A stretch of DNA of 8,632 nucleotides from Bryobacterales bacterium. GTDB taxonomy: Bacteria; Acidobacteriota; Terriglobia; Bryobacterales; Bryobacteraceae. The notes under the pieces were generated by a model, which was not told the origin of the DNA, ran no database searches, and saw only the letters and a program-made list of their open reading frames with translations. Positions 1 to 7,700 of the stretch are shown in pieces. The stretch spans positions 20,176-28,807 of the forward strand of contig PLMF01000032.1 of assembly GCA_003142355.1 (NCBI GenBank). Direction: 5' to 3'. Position numbers and translations under genes: made by a program. Positions within the stretch are counted from its first letter, which is position 1, and each line of letters starts with the position of its first letter.

Positions 1-569
1 GAGCCGCGCATGTACCAGTTGGCGATCAGTTCCTGGCCGTCCGGGTTGGCCAGCACGCACAGCAGAATCACGTCGTTTAGAAAACGCATGGTTTCCGGAT
101 CCGTGCGGCTCACCATCTGGTAGACCATCTCCATTTCCTGCTGCGACCCCACCGACTCGCTGGCGTGCAGCCCGCCGTCGATCCACACCACGGCTTTGCC
201 CTCGCGGGCGAGCGCGTGAGCCTGGTCCTCCGTGAGCCCCTCCGCCAGTGCCAGCCGGCGCGAGATGTCCTGGTAATGGTCCAGCTTCTTCATGTTCTCG
301 GGCGATGTGATGATCGCCATGTACTGGCGCCGGCCTTCGGCCGTAGGTCCTATGTCCACCAGTTTCATGCGATCGGACTCGGCGGCGAGTTTTTTCCACC
401 AGGCCTCGAGCTGGGTGTAATTCGCCACCTGGTAGTCGTCGCCCAGGTTGAAGCCCAGCGCTTCTTTGGGAGTGGTGACTTTCGGTGCGGTTTGGGCCGC
501 TGACGGCCAGGCAGAAAACGCTGCCAGGAGAATCAGTGCCAACCACGCGTGCATCGCTCGTGACTTCAT
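1..569 (-). CDS. Secreted M14-family zinc carboxypeptidase, N-terminal part (cut by window edge)
   Basis: The minus strand is open from an ATG at 569 to the left edge, giving 189 residues with no stop; the C-terminal part lies outside the window. Residues 1-25 form a signal peptide (MKSR start, hydrophobic ALILLAAF, probable cleavage near PSAAQ), so the enzyme should act in the periplasm or outside. After a family-typical opening (GFNLGDDYQ, 40-47) comes a carboxypeptidase fold: GPTAEGRR (74-81), the zinc-binding H-x-x-E as H135-A-S-E138 in GGLHASES, and NPDG at 175-178, which matches the conserved Asn-Pro-Asp-Gly of M14 enzymes. The third zinc ligand and the catalytic Glu should lie beyond the edge. 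Relatives in this lineage, from memory, are very long (about 850-950 residues). AGGA lies about 12 bases before the ATG; an in-frame ATG at 554 is an alternative start. Substrate is unknown; peptide cleavage at C-termini is the family activity. Confidence 0.88.
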   Translation of the reverse strand, partial: MKSRAMHAWLALILLAAFSAWPSAAQTAPKVTTPKEALGFNLGDDYQVANYTQLEAWWKKLAAESDRMKLVDIGPTAEGRRQYMAIITSPENMKKLDHYQDISRRLALAEGLTEDQAHALAREGKAVVWIDGGLHASESVGSQQEMEMVYQMVSRTDPETMRFLNDVILLCVLANPDGQELIANWYMRG

Positions 570-750
570 GAGGTTGAGTTTATCCTGCTTCACCCCGGTC
601 CGCCACGGGCACGGCGCTGGGCACGCTTCACACCACCTTGGGGAGGCGCTGGCGGCGGGTCATCCACTCTTCACTGGCAAAAACGCGCGGGCCGACTTCG
701 ATCATCCGCGGCAGCAGGTTGAAGAGAGTAGTGGGGGTCCACGGCTTCAG

Positions 751-781
751 GGATGGGACGAACTGTCCAGAGATGGGACAG
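751..781. repeat. REP-like hairpin with two GATGGGAC copies
   Basis: GATGGGAC occurs at 752-759 and again at 772-779, exactly 20 bases apart. Between them, CTGTCC (763-768) pairs perfectly with GGACAG (776-781) around a 7-base loop, and GTCC (765-768) can instead pair with GGAC (756-759). These are mutually exclusive stems. The element starts 2 bases after the stop codon of the minus-strand regulator gene, so it lies at that transcript's 3' end. It has no U-tract, so it is not a standard terminator. The 'GGGAC-GAAC-TGTCC' pattern resembles dispersed repetitive palindromes common in Acidobacteria and related genomes. That resemblance is from memory and untested here. Confidence 0.4.
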
Positions 782-782
782 G

Positions 783-2069
783 CTACTTGCGTGAATTGCG
801 GAAGGCGATCACCCTGGAATTGACGTAACCCCCGGGAACGGAGGTCAGCTTGAGGAGAGCTTCGAATGGCTGCACCGGGCTGCCGGTTTTGTGCCCGATG
901 TGGCTCAGCAGCGCGCCCAGCCACTGGGGATTCACCACGGTCTCTCCGGCGGCTTCGGTGCCTTCCATGGTCAAGCCCTCGACGATCACCACGAACCCCG
1001 AGTCGGAGGGATTCGGCACCATGGCCACCAGCGCGTAGGCGTCTACCTGCCGTTGTTCGCTCACCTCGACATCGAACATGCTGGGCATGCCGAAGGTGGC
1101 GGGCTCACCGGCTTGCGGCGACTTGTTCTGGAATACCGGGGCTCCCGACTGCGGGTCGCGCGTGAGGACGAAGTTCATGCGGCCCTCAAACAACTCGACC
1201 CATGGGTTCGAGCGGCGGCTGCCAATGAGGATGGCATTGGTCTCGCGCAGGTCGCGTATGCTGATATTCCGGGCGTACTGAAGGTTGAGCCGGCCTCCAA
1301 AGCCTCTGCTAATCTCCATGAAGCGCAACACCAGGTTCAGGTCCGCGGGGCTGGTGAAGCGGCGGGCCGCGATTTCGCGCAGTTTCGGATCCGCCGGGTC
1401 CATCTGAAGGTATCTTCGATTGAGATAGTCGGCCAAGTTCAGGTCTCGCCCGGTGACATCCTGCCAAAGCGCGAAACTGGAATCTGCCGTGACCACCAGC
1501 AGTTCCTGGCCCGATTTTCGGAAGGACTGTCCCCAGAAATCGCGTATGGCGGCCGGCTGGGGTTGCGGGAGCGGTGTAGAAGGGCCGCGGCCCCTGGCGA
1601 TCACCACCGCCAGCGCGAGCGCCAAGGCTCCGGCCACAACCCACGGTCCCCAAGCCGAAAGCGGAGCTTTTTGCCGGGAACTGGTCCCCTGCTGGCCGGC
1701 CGCGGCTGAAGGCATGCGGACCTTAAACTCCGGCACATAACTGCCTTTTGGGATCGAAACGACGACCGGTTCGCCAGCCCCTTCGGTGCTGAAGTACTTT
1801 TCCAGTCTGTGGCGCAGTTCGTGAGCCTGGACGCGGACGATATTGTCTACCATGGGATCGTAGTCCGGTCTGCGGCCCAGGGCTTCGGAGCCGATACGCT
1901 GCTCTTTGATGTTTTCCGGCGTCCCGGAAAGGGACTGCTCCACGACATAGAGCAGAAAAGCGCGCAGCGCCTGCGAACCAGCGAATGTCTGGCTCTTCAC
2001 GACACGCTGCACCAGCCCCCACTTGTCGGCGTTAGTCACGGAGCGCGCGGGCACTACACCCTCTTGCAT
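783..2069 (-). CDS. Membrane-anchored regulator-like protein: predicted wHTH-type N-domain, one TM helix, extracytoplasmic C-domain
   Basis: This is a complete 428-residue protein. An open frame continues upstream to an ATG at 2204, but those extra 45 codons do not look like the family. The ATG at 2069, with GAGG about 12 bases upstream, is preferred. Residues 18-116 carry a signature seen at the N-terminus of many Acidobacteria regulators and TPR proteins: S26..F29..S32..LR..LLYVVE (32-44), IKEQRIGSEALGR (54-66), D69YDPMVDNIVRVQAHELRHRLEKYF (69-93) and PKGSYVPEF (107-115). This is probably a DNA-binding winged-helix-like domain. A hydrophobic helix at about 137-159 (WGPWVVAGALALALAVVI) is followed by a proline-rich linker and a C-terminal domain of about 250 residues with no motif I recognise. 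The topology is ToxR/CadC-like: cytoplasmic binding domain, one helix, outside sensor. It is divergent from the DUF5054 gene, suggesting local control (inference). Family recognition is good; DNA binding and ligand are unproven. Confidence 0.8.
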   Translation of the reverse strand: MQEGVVPARSVTNADKWGLVQRVVKSQTFAGSQALRAFLLYVVEQSLSGTPENIKEQRIGSEALGRRPDYDPMVDNIVRVQAHELRHRLEKYFSTEGAGEPVVVSIPKGSYVPEFKVRMPSAAAGQQGTSSRQKAPLSAWGPWVVAGALALALAVVIARGRGPSTPLPQPQPAAIRDFWGQSFRKSGQELLVVTADSSFALWQDVTGRDLNLADYLNRRYLQMDPADPKLREIAARRFTSPADLNLVLRFMEISRGFGGRLNLQYARNISIRDLRETNAILIGSRRSNPWVELFEGRMNFVLTRDPQSGAPVFQNKSPQAGEPATFGMPSMFDVEVSEQRQVDAYALVAMVPNPSDSGFVVIVEGLTMEGTEAAGETVVNPQWLGALLSHIGHKTGSPVQPFEALLKLTSVPGGYVNSRVIAFRNSRK

Positions 2070-2100
2070 GTCGAGAACCACCTCGTCGGGTCCCCTTAAT

Positions 2101-2111
2101 CTTACTGTAAA
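2101..2111. promoter_or_regulatory. Candidate operator, TTAC-T-GTAA copy 1
   Basis: The sequence CTTACTGTAAA contains the inverted repeat TTAC-T-GTAA (2102-2110). It matches 9 of 11 bases with the same-strand copy at 2237-2247, the two differences being T/A swaps. It overlaps the predicted -10 and start point of the regulator gene. This is a motif-level inference; the copies are short enough that chance is possible. Confidence 0.3.
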
Positions 2112-2138
2112 GTTTACGGCACTGCACACGCTGTGCAA
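2111..2138 (-). promoter_or_regulatory. Candidate promoter of the regulator gene
   Basis: Reading the minus strand, TTGCAC (2138-2133) and TAAACT (2116-2111) are separated by 16 bases, giving a predicted start near 2104 and a leader of about 35 bases before the ATG at 2069. Matches to the sigma-70 consensus are only partial. Support comes from position and from AT-richness in an otherwise GC-rich context. The -35 box sits in the right arm of the 2123-2137 palindrome, and the -10 box in a GTAAA-x-TTTAC palindrome (2107-2117), which would suit repression or autoregulation. Confidence 0.3.
2123..2137. promoter_or_regulatory. Perfect palindrome TGCACA-CGC-TGTGCA, candidate operator
   Basis: Two 6-base arms flank a 3-base spacer with no mismatch. 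It overlaps the proposed -35 box of the regulator promoter. Symmetric sites of this size commonly bind dimeric regulators, but the protein that would bind here cannot be identified from sequence. Confidence 0.35.
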
Positions 2139-2236
2139 TCCGGCGCCAGGCCGCAACGCCGTCCATACTAAACACGCGTGCAAGACGCAGGCCGACGCTT
2201 CCAATCCCGACCGGCCACCCGCGGAAAACTCCGTGG

Positions 2237-2247
2237 CTAACAGTAAA
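2237..2247. promoter_or_regulatory. Candidate operator, TTAC-W-GTAA copy 2
   Basis: CTAACAGTAAA resembles copy 1 at 2101-2111 in the same orientation (9 of 11 bases), with one arm degenerate. It runs into an 8-base palindrome TAAATTTA (2244-2251) and lies about 70 bases upstream of the DUF5054 start, near where that gene's -35 region would be. A shared site at both ends of a divergent promoter region would fit coordinated control (inference). Confidence 0.27.
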
Positions 2248-2314
2248 TTTAACTTTGTTTTCAGTCACGTGCCGCGCAGAATAGGCCAAGACGCGACCAA
2301 CAGGGGACTGAGCG

Positions 2315-4405
2315 ATGAAACGACGTACGTTTGTCGGGGACTTGATTGCCGCCGGCGCCTTCGGGACGCTCGCTCCCGGGGCCATGGCCCTCCGGGTTGC
2401 CGCATCGCCCGCCGCCGAGCCCCAGGTCCGGCGCGTCCTGGTGGCCTTCAAGTGCCATCTGGACATGGGCTTTGTCGACACGGAAGCTAACGTCATCCGC
2501 AAATACTTCGAGGAGTACTTTCCGCGGGCGATTCAGACGGCGGCTGAGCTGCGGCGATCGGGAACGGACCGTTACGTTTGGAGCACCGGTTCCTGGCTCC
2601 TCTATGAGTACCTCGAGCAGGCCTCCGGCCCGGAGCGGAAACGCATGGAGCAGGCGATTGCGGCGGGGGATATCGCGTGGCATGCTCTGCCGTTCACATG
2701 GCAGACCGAGCTCATGGACCGCTCCATGATTGCGGCCGCCGTGGGGCTGTCGCAATCGCTCGACCGGCGGTTCCAGCACACCACCACCGGGGCCAAAATG
2801 ACCGATGTGCCCGGGCATACCCGAGCCGTCATCGGTCCCTTGGCCGAACAAGGCGTGAAGCTGCTCGATATCGGCGTGAATTCCGCCAGCACCCCGCCGG
2901 ACGTTCCGCCGCTCTTCGTTTGGAAGGAGCCGGACGGCCGTTCGCTGGTCGTCCTGTACCATCACAAAGAGTATGGCGGCGTGGTCCAGATCCCGGGGAC
3001 GGACTTGGCTGTAGATCTTGAAGTGGCCAACGACAACGTCGGACCGCATTCGCTCGACGAGATCCGGAGCATCTACTCCGGCCTGCGCCAGCGGTTCCCC
3101 GAAGCCAAAATCACCGCTTGCGACCTGACCGCCATCGCTGACGCGGTCGAGCCGTACCGCGGCCGGCTGCCGGTGGTCACGCAAGAGATCGGGGACACCT
3201 GGATCTACGGCGTGGCCAGCGACCCTCTGAAGATGGCCCGCTATCTGGAGCTGGCGCGGCTCCGGCGTCAGTGGATCGCGCAAGCCAGGTTTCGCCAGGG
3301 TGACGCCACCGATCTCACGCTCTTGCGCAGCCTGCTGCTGGCGGTGGAGCACACCTGGGGCACGGACACCAAGACGTGGCTCGATTTCGATCACTACACG
3401 CCGCGCGACCTCGAGCCTATGCTCGACACACCCAAGTACAAAGTGGTGGTGTCGAGCTGGGTTGAAAAGCGGCGTCACCCCTCCGATGCGATCGCCGCGT
3501 TGCCCGCGCCCCTGCGCGCGGAGGCTGGCGAACGGCTGCGCGCGCTGGAGCCTCTAGTCCCGGCGACGGAAGGAATGGAACGGTACGCGGGCGGCGAGCC
3601 GGTCGAGACCAGGCATTTCACCGTCGCGCTCGATGCGCGGACCGGCGCGATCTGCCGGCTACGCAACAGAAAGACGGGCCGCGATTGGGCATCAGCGCAG
3701 CAGCCGCTGGCCCTGTTCGCCTACCAGACGCTGTCGAAGGACGATTACGACCGCTTCTTCGAGGCCTATCTGAAAAGCCACGCCGATTGGGCGCCAAAGG
3801 ATTTCGGCAAGCCGAACATCGAGCGTTTCGGCGCGCAGAGCCGCACCTGGGTTCCAACTCTCGCGGAAAGCTGGCGAAGCAGCGACGCCAAGGGCCAGCG
3901 CATCGTGGCGCGGCTGGAGGTCCGGGACGCCGCGGCCGAGAAATCGGGAACCGTGGCGTGGCCTCGAACGATGTACCTCGCCCTGTTCCTGCCCGACGGG
4001 GAGCCGACCGTCGAGATTGACTTCTCTTGGTTTGGAAAACCGGCCAACCGGATGCCGGAGGCGCTCTGGCTCAGTTTCCAGCCCGTGGCGCTCGAACAGC
4101 GGGGGTGGACGTTGCACAAGTCCGGCAGCCGGATCTCACCCCTGGACGTGGTAGCGGGGGGAAGCCGGGCGATGCATGCAGTTCTCGAAGGGCTGCGTTA
4201 TGCCGACGCCCATGGCGCACTCGGAATCGACACGCTGGACGCGCCGCTGGTTGCGCCAGGCGTGAGATCCCCGCTGAATTTCTCAAAGGAGCGACCGGAT
4301 CTATCGAAAGGCTTCCATTTCAGCCTTTTCAACAATGCTTGGGGGACGAATTACATCCAGTGGTTTGGGGAGAACATGTGCTTCCGCTTCCGCGTAGGTG
4401 CTTGA
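2315..4405 (+). CDS. Tat-exported DUF5054 protein, GH38 alpha-mannosidase-like
   Basis: This is a complete 696-residue protein, about the usual length for DUF5054. The ATG at 2315 has AGGGG 8 bases upstream. The N-terminus MKRRTFVG, with a hydrophobic stretch (10-20) and an AMA site at 23-25, is a twin-arginine signal, so the enzyme is exported folded. The mature protein looks like the N-terminal catalytic barrel of GH38 glycosidases: HLDMGFVD at 48-55 (H48 and D50 match the zinc-binding His-x-Asp), TDVPGHTR at 163-170 (D164 aligns by eye with the GH38 nucleophile region 'DPFGHS') and EHTWGTDTKTW at 345-355 (H346 may be the later metal ligand). Residues 430-696 are beta-rich and end in NNAWGTNYIQWFGE (673-686), typical of the family C-terminus. 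The reaction is inferred to be glycoside hydrolysis; the sugar is unknown. The gene is divergent from the regulator and 338 bases upstream of the receptor on the same strand. Family call firm, enzyme activity inferred. Confidence 0.85.
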   Translation: MKRRTFVGDLIAAGAFGTLAPGAMALRVAASPAAEPQVRRVLVAFKCHLDMGFVDTEANVIRKYFEEYFPRAIQTAAELRRSGTDRYVWSTGSWLLYEYLEQASGPERKRMEQAIAAGDIAWHALPFTWQTELMDRSMIAAAVGLSQSLDRRFQHTTTGAKMTDVPGHTRAVIGPLAEQGVKLLDIGVNSASTPPDVPPLFVWKEPDGRSLVVLYHHKEYGGVVQIPGTDLAVDLEVANDNVGPHSLDEIRSIYSGLRQRFPEAKITACDLTAIADAVEPYRGRLPVVTQEIGDTWIYGVASDPLKMARYLELARLRRQWIAQARFRQGDATDLTLLRSLLLAVEHTWGTDTKTWLDFDHYTPRDLEPMLDTPKYKVVVSSWVEKRRHPSDAIAALPAPLRAEAGERLRALEPLVPATEGMERYAGGEPVETRHFTVALDARTGAICRLRNRKTGRDWASAQQPLALFAYQTLSKDDYDRFFEAYLKSHADWAPKDFGKPNIERFGAQSRTWVPTLAESWRSSDAKGQRIVARLEVRDAAAEKSGTVAWPRTMYLALFLPDGEPTVEIDFSWFGKPANRMPEALWLSFQPVALEQRGWTLHKSGSRISPLDVVAGGSRAMHAVLEGLRYADAHGALGIDTLDAPLVAPGVRSPLNFSKERPDLSKGFHFSLFNNAWGTNYIQWFGENMCFRFRVGA

Positions 4406-4660
4406 TTTCCGGACGGCGTTCTTTCGCGCGGACCTGGGGCTCGCTCCGGGAAGCCGGCGCCATCGGCCGTGCCCGGCGACGGGCGTCCACGCAGGCCCGC
4501 CTTGGATTCTCCGCTGGACTTGCCCCTAGATTTGTGGTAAATGATATCCGGAACGCAATTTGGGTGGTAAGTAAGGATGTCAGAGGTAGCAGGTTTTGGT
4601 GTGGGTAGGCTGGAACGGGGTCATCCTGCCGTCACGGGACGGGGTGGCGTATCCGCCGGC

Positions 4661-4680
4661 ATTCGCCAATATTCGCCAGA
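4661..4680. repeat. Two tandem 10-bp units beginning ATTCGCCA
   Basis: ATTCGCCAAT is followed directly by ATTCGCCAGA, so the first 8 bases are identical with a 10-base period. The pair abuts the palindrome GCTCCGGAGC and lies about 65-85 bases upstream of the receptor start. Head-to-tail sites one helical turn apart can bind a regulator cooperatively, but two short copies may be chance. Confidence 0.4.
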
Positions 4681-4731
4681 GCTCCGGAGCACCAGGGGTG
4701 TATGCCGGAGATTCTGTCTTCAGTTCGAAAC

Positions 4732-4737
4732 GAGGAG
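4732..4737 (+). promoter_or_regulatory. Ribosome binding site of the TonB receptor gene
   Basis: GAGGAG lies 6 bases before the ATG at 4744. It is a strong Shine-Dalgarno match and fixes the start codon; the following ATATAA keeps the start region unstructured. Confidence 0.75.
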
Positions 4738-4743
4738 ATATAA

Positions 4744-7700
4744 ATGACCGAAGCGTGTTTTCGCCGCGCGGGGTTTCTCGCGCTGACGTTGTTGCTCATC
4801 ACGGGTCTAGCCTTCGCGCAATCGGATCTAGGCTCAATTTCCGGGTTTGTGAAAGACCCGTCCGGCGCCGTGGTTCCCAAGGCGCAAGTGACGGTCAAGA
4901 ACGATGGCACGGGTACCGAACGACGCACCACCACCAGCGACACCGGCGTCTACTCGGTCACCAACATTCCAGCCGGCTACTACACCGTATCCGCCGAGGC
5001 GCTGGGCTTCAAGAGGTTCGACTCCTTGCATAACAAGTTGGACCCCAGCGCCGCGCTGGGCGTCGATGTGACGCTGACGGTCGGCGCCCCAACGGAAACC
5101 GTGGAAGTATCGGCTTCCGCTCAGGTACTCCAGACGGAATCGGCCATTCGCGAAGCGCTGGTCGCCCGCGAACAGATCGACATGCTGGAGCTGAACGGCC
5201 GCAACCCGGTCAACCTGGCCGTGCTGGCCCCTGGAGCCCGCCCGGGCAACGCCTCCGGGCTCAGCTTCAATTTCACCCAGGGCCCGGCGAATTTCAACGG
5301 CTCGCGGAATCCGGAGAACCTCATCACCTACGACGGCGCTCCGGCCACCCGCACGCGCTCCAACGGCACCAGCTTGGGCGCGGCCGACGTCGATTCCACC
5401 CAGGAAGTGCAGATCCTGACCGCGGCCTACGCGGCCGAATACGGCCGCACCTCCGGCGCGCAGATCCGCATCCTCACCCGGGCGGGCACGCAGCAATTCC
5501 ACGGCTCAGCTTACGAATACGTGCGCAACAAAATCTTCAACGCCAACACCTGGACGCGCAACCACACGCCCGACATTCCCGGCCTGCTGCCCAACACCAG
5601 CGTGCTGCCGTTCCAGTACAACCAGTTCGGGTACAACGTCGGCGGGCCTTTCTATATTCCCGACAAGTTCAACAAGGACAAGAGCAAGTTCTTCTGGTAC
5701 TGGGGCCAGGAGTGGGTGAGATACCGGTACTACGACTCCGCTACCTGGACCGTGCCGTCGGCTCTGATGCGCACCGGGAATTTCAGCGAGTTTCTGACCA
5801 ACAACCCGGTGAACATCCTGGGCAAAGTGGTGCAGCTCGTGGATCCCAACACGAAAGTGCCGATTCCGGGCAATATGATCCCGACCACGCTTCTCAGTCC
5901 CAATGGCCTCGGCATTCTGAAGGCGTATCCCAAAGCGGATGTTCCCGTCGGCGCCATCGGTGGAAGCAACAATTATTACGTGACCGCGAAGCATCCGCAG
6001 AATCAGCGCAAGGACACACTCGCCGCCGACATGAACCTTACCGACAAGCAGCGCCTCCAGTTCCGGCGCATGAATTATGCCTTCTGGGAGTATCAGCCCC
6101 TGGACGGCACGCCCACGGAAACGCCGAAGTACTTCAATCGTCCCAATCAGACCAATTCTCTCGACTGGGTCTGGACCGTCAGCCCTAACAAGGTGAACGA
6201 ATTGATCGCCACCGTCAGCCTGGATGACGTGTACATCCCGGTCGACACGGCGCACTTCCTGGATCGGACCACCGTCGGCATCAACTATCCGTACATCTTC
6301 CCCTCCGGTAAACTGATCCCGACCCGCATCCCCACCGCCAACATCACCGGTCTGAGCGGCCTGAACGGCGGCCCGTACCCATCGCACTCGGGGGGCCCCA
6401 TCTACACCTTGGCCGACAGCTTCACCTGGGTCCGCGGCAACCATACCATCAAGCTGGGCATGTACTTCGAGAAATCGGGTGAAAACGACAACGACGAAAT
6501 CAACGTGTCCGCCTGCCCCACCTGCACCAACAATCAGAACGGGCAGTTCGCGTTCAGCGATACCCGTTCCGGCGCGCCGTCTTCCGGCAACGCCGTCGCC
6601 AACACGGCCATGGGTCTGTTCGATTCCTACTCTGAGCTGGGGCAGCGTGCTTACACGATCTTCCGTGGCACGTCCTACGAACCCTACGCGCAGGATTCGT
6701 GGAAGGTCAGCCCGAAACTGACGGTCAATTACGGCATACGTTACACCGTTATTGTTCCTTACCACGCTCTGTGGGGGAACATGATCGTGTTCGACCCGAT
6801 GCTCTATGATCCGAGCAAGGCGGTCTCGATCGATCCCAAGACCGGCACCGTGATCCTCACGGCGGGCAGCGACCGGTATAACGGCATGGTGATCCCGGGT
6901 TCCGCCTGGCCGGATTCCGGCAAGGGCCGTTTTCCGGAGGCCACTGCCGGGACCTACGATTACTTGCATCGCAACGGCACGTACCCGGACTATTTCTCCC
7001 AAATCCGTTGGGGGCAGTGGCAGCCGCGTGCCGGTATCGCCTACCGGTTCAATGAAAAGACCGTGATCCGCGCCGGCGGTGGGCGTTTCTTCACCCGCCT
7101 GGGCGTCAGCGACTCCATCTTTATGGGCGGCAACCCGCCCTTCCAGCCGACCGCCAACGTCACCTTCGGCAACGCCGACACTCCGGGAGGGACCTCGGCC
7201 AATGCTCTCCCGCTGACCGTCACCACCCAGAGCCGCGACTTCAAGAATCCCGAGGCCTGGAACTGGAACTTCACGGTCGAGCGGGAGTTGCCGATCCATG
7301 CTATCCTCACCGTCGGCTACGTCGGGCGCCGCGGCCTGCACATGCAGCGGGAATCCGACATCAACCAGCCCTTGCCTTCCATGGTCGCGGCGAACCCCGG
7401 GGTGAACCTCGACGCTCTGCGCCCGTATAAGGGCTACAACTCGATCCGCGAGAGCGATAACGTTGCCAGCTCGAAGTACAACGGCTTGCAGCTCAGTTTG
7501 AACCGCCGCTTCACCGGTGGTTTGCTGATCGGAGCCAATTACACCTACAGCAAGGTCATGGACGATGGCTCCAACCAGCGCGACATCATCCCCGACACCT
7601 ACTATGCCCACAACCTTTGGGGGCCGGCGGAGTTCGATACGCGCCACATCTTCATCGCCAACGTCCTGTACCAATTGCCGTTCTTCAAAAACACCGCCGC

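Larger units (their letters stand above)
2070..2314. other. Divergent intergenic region between regulator and DUF5054 genes
   Basis: These 245 bases carry no credible coding region and are visibly more AT-rich at each end than the flanking genes, as expected of promoters. The left end holds a candidate minus-strand promoter overlapped by two palindromes. The right end holds an AT-rich patch (2237-2260), a CACGTG palindrome at 2266-2271, and the AGGGG ribosome binding site (2302-2306) of the DUF5054 gene. A weak plus-strand promoter is possible with TTGTTT at 2255-2260 and CAGAAT at 2277-2282, 16 bases apart. That match is poor and is not listed separately. Confidence 0.6.
4406..4743 (+). promoter_or_regulatory. 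Gap/leader upstream of the TonB receptor gene
   Basis: This stretch of 338 bases has no supportable gene. No U-tract terminator follows the DUF5054 stop, so read-through into the receptor is possible. A weak sigma-70-like pair, TTGCCC (4520-4525) and TGATAT (4542-4547), is separated by 16 bases. If used, it leaves a leader of about 190 bases. That leader contains a CCGTC/GACGG hairpin (4629-4642), the tandem repeat ATTCGCCA at 4661 and 4671, and the perfect palindrome GCTCCGGAGC (4681-4690). No known riboswitch class was recognised. Confidence 0.4.

Noticed and set aside
165..828. Overlapping plus-strand open frames across the M14 gene and the gap
   Set aside because: The minus strand here encodes the signal peptide, HxxE and NPDG motifs of an M14 enzyme, so the plus-strand frames are not genes.
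891..1709. 272-codon plus-strand open frame over the regulator gene
   Set aside because: It is antisense to the regulator, whose family signature and TM helix are clear. The plus-strand product is a low-complexity shadow.
2070..2204. Upstream extension of the regulator to an ATG at 2204
   Set aside because: The 45 extra codons do not resemble the family, would run through the promoter palindromes, and the ATG at 2069 has a better ribosome site and position.
2266..2271. CACGTG palindrome upstream of the DUF5054 gene
   Set aside because: A single six-base palindrome is too common in GC-rich DNA to call as a bacterial regulatory site.
2261..3478. 405-codon open frame on the minus strand over the DUF5054 gene
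   Set aside because: It is antisense to a confident gene, has an arginine/histidine-rich composition and no recognisable motif.
4834..5502. 222-codon minus-strand open frame over the receptor plug region
   Set aside because: It is antisense to the conserved carboxypeptidase-like and plug domains; another composition shadow.
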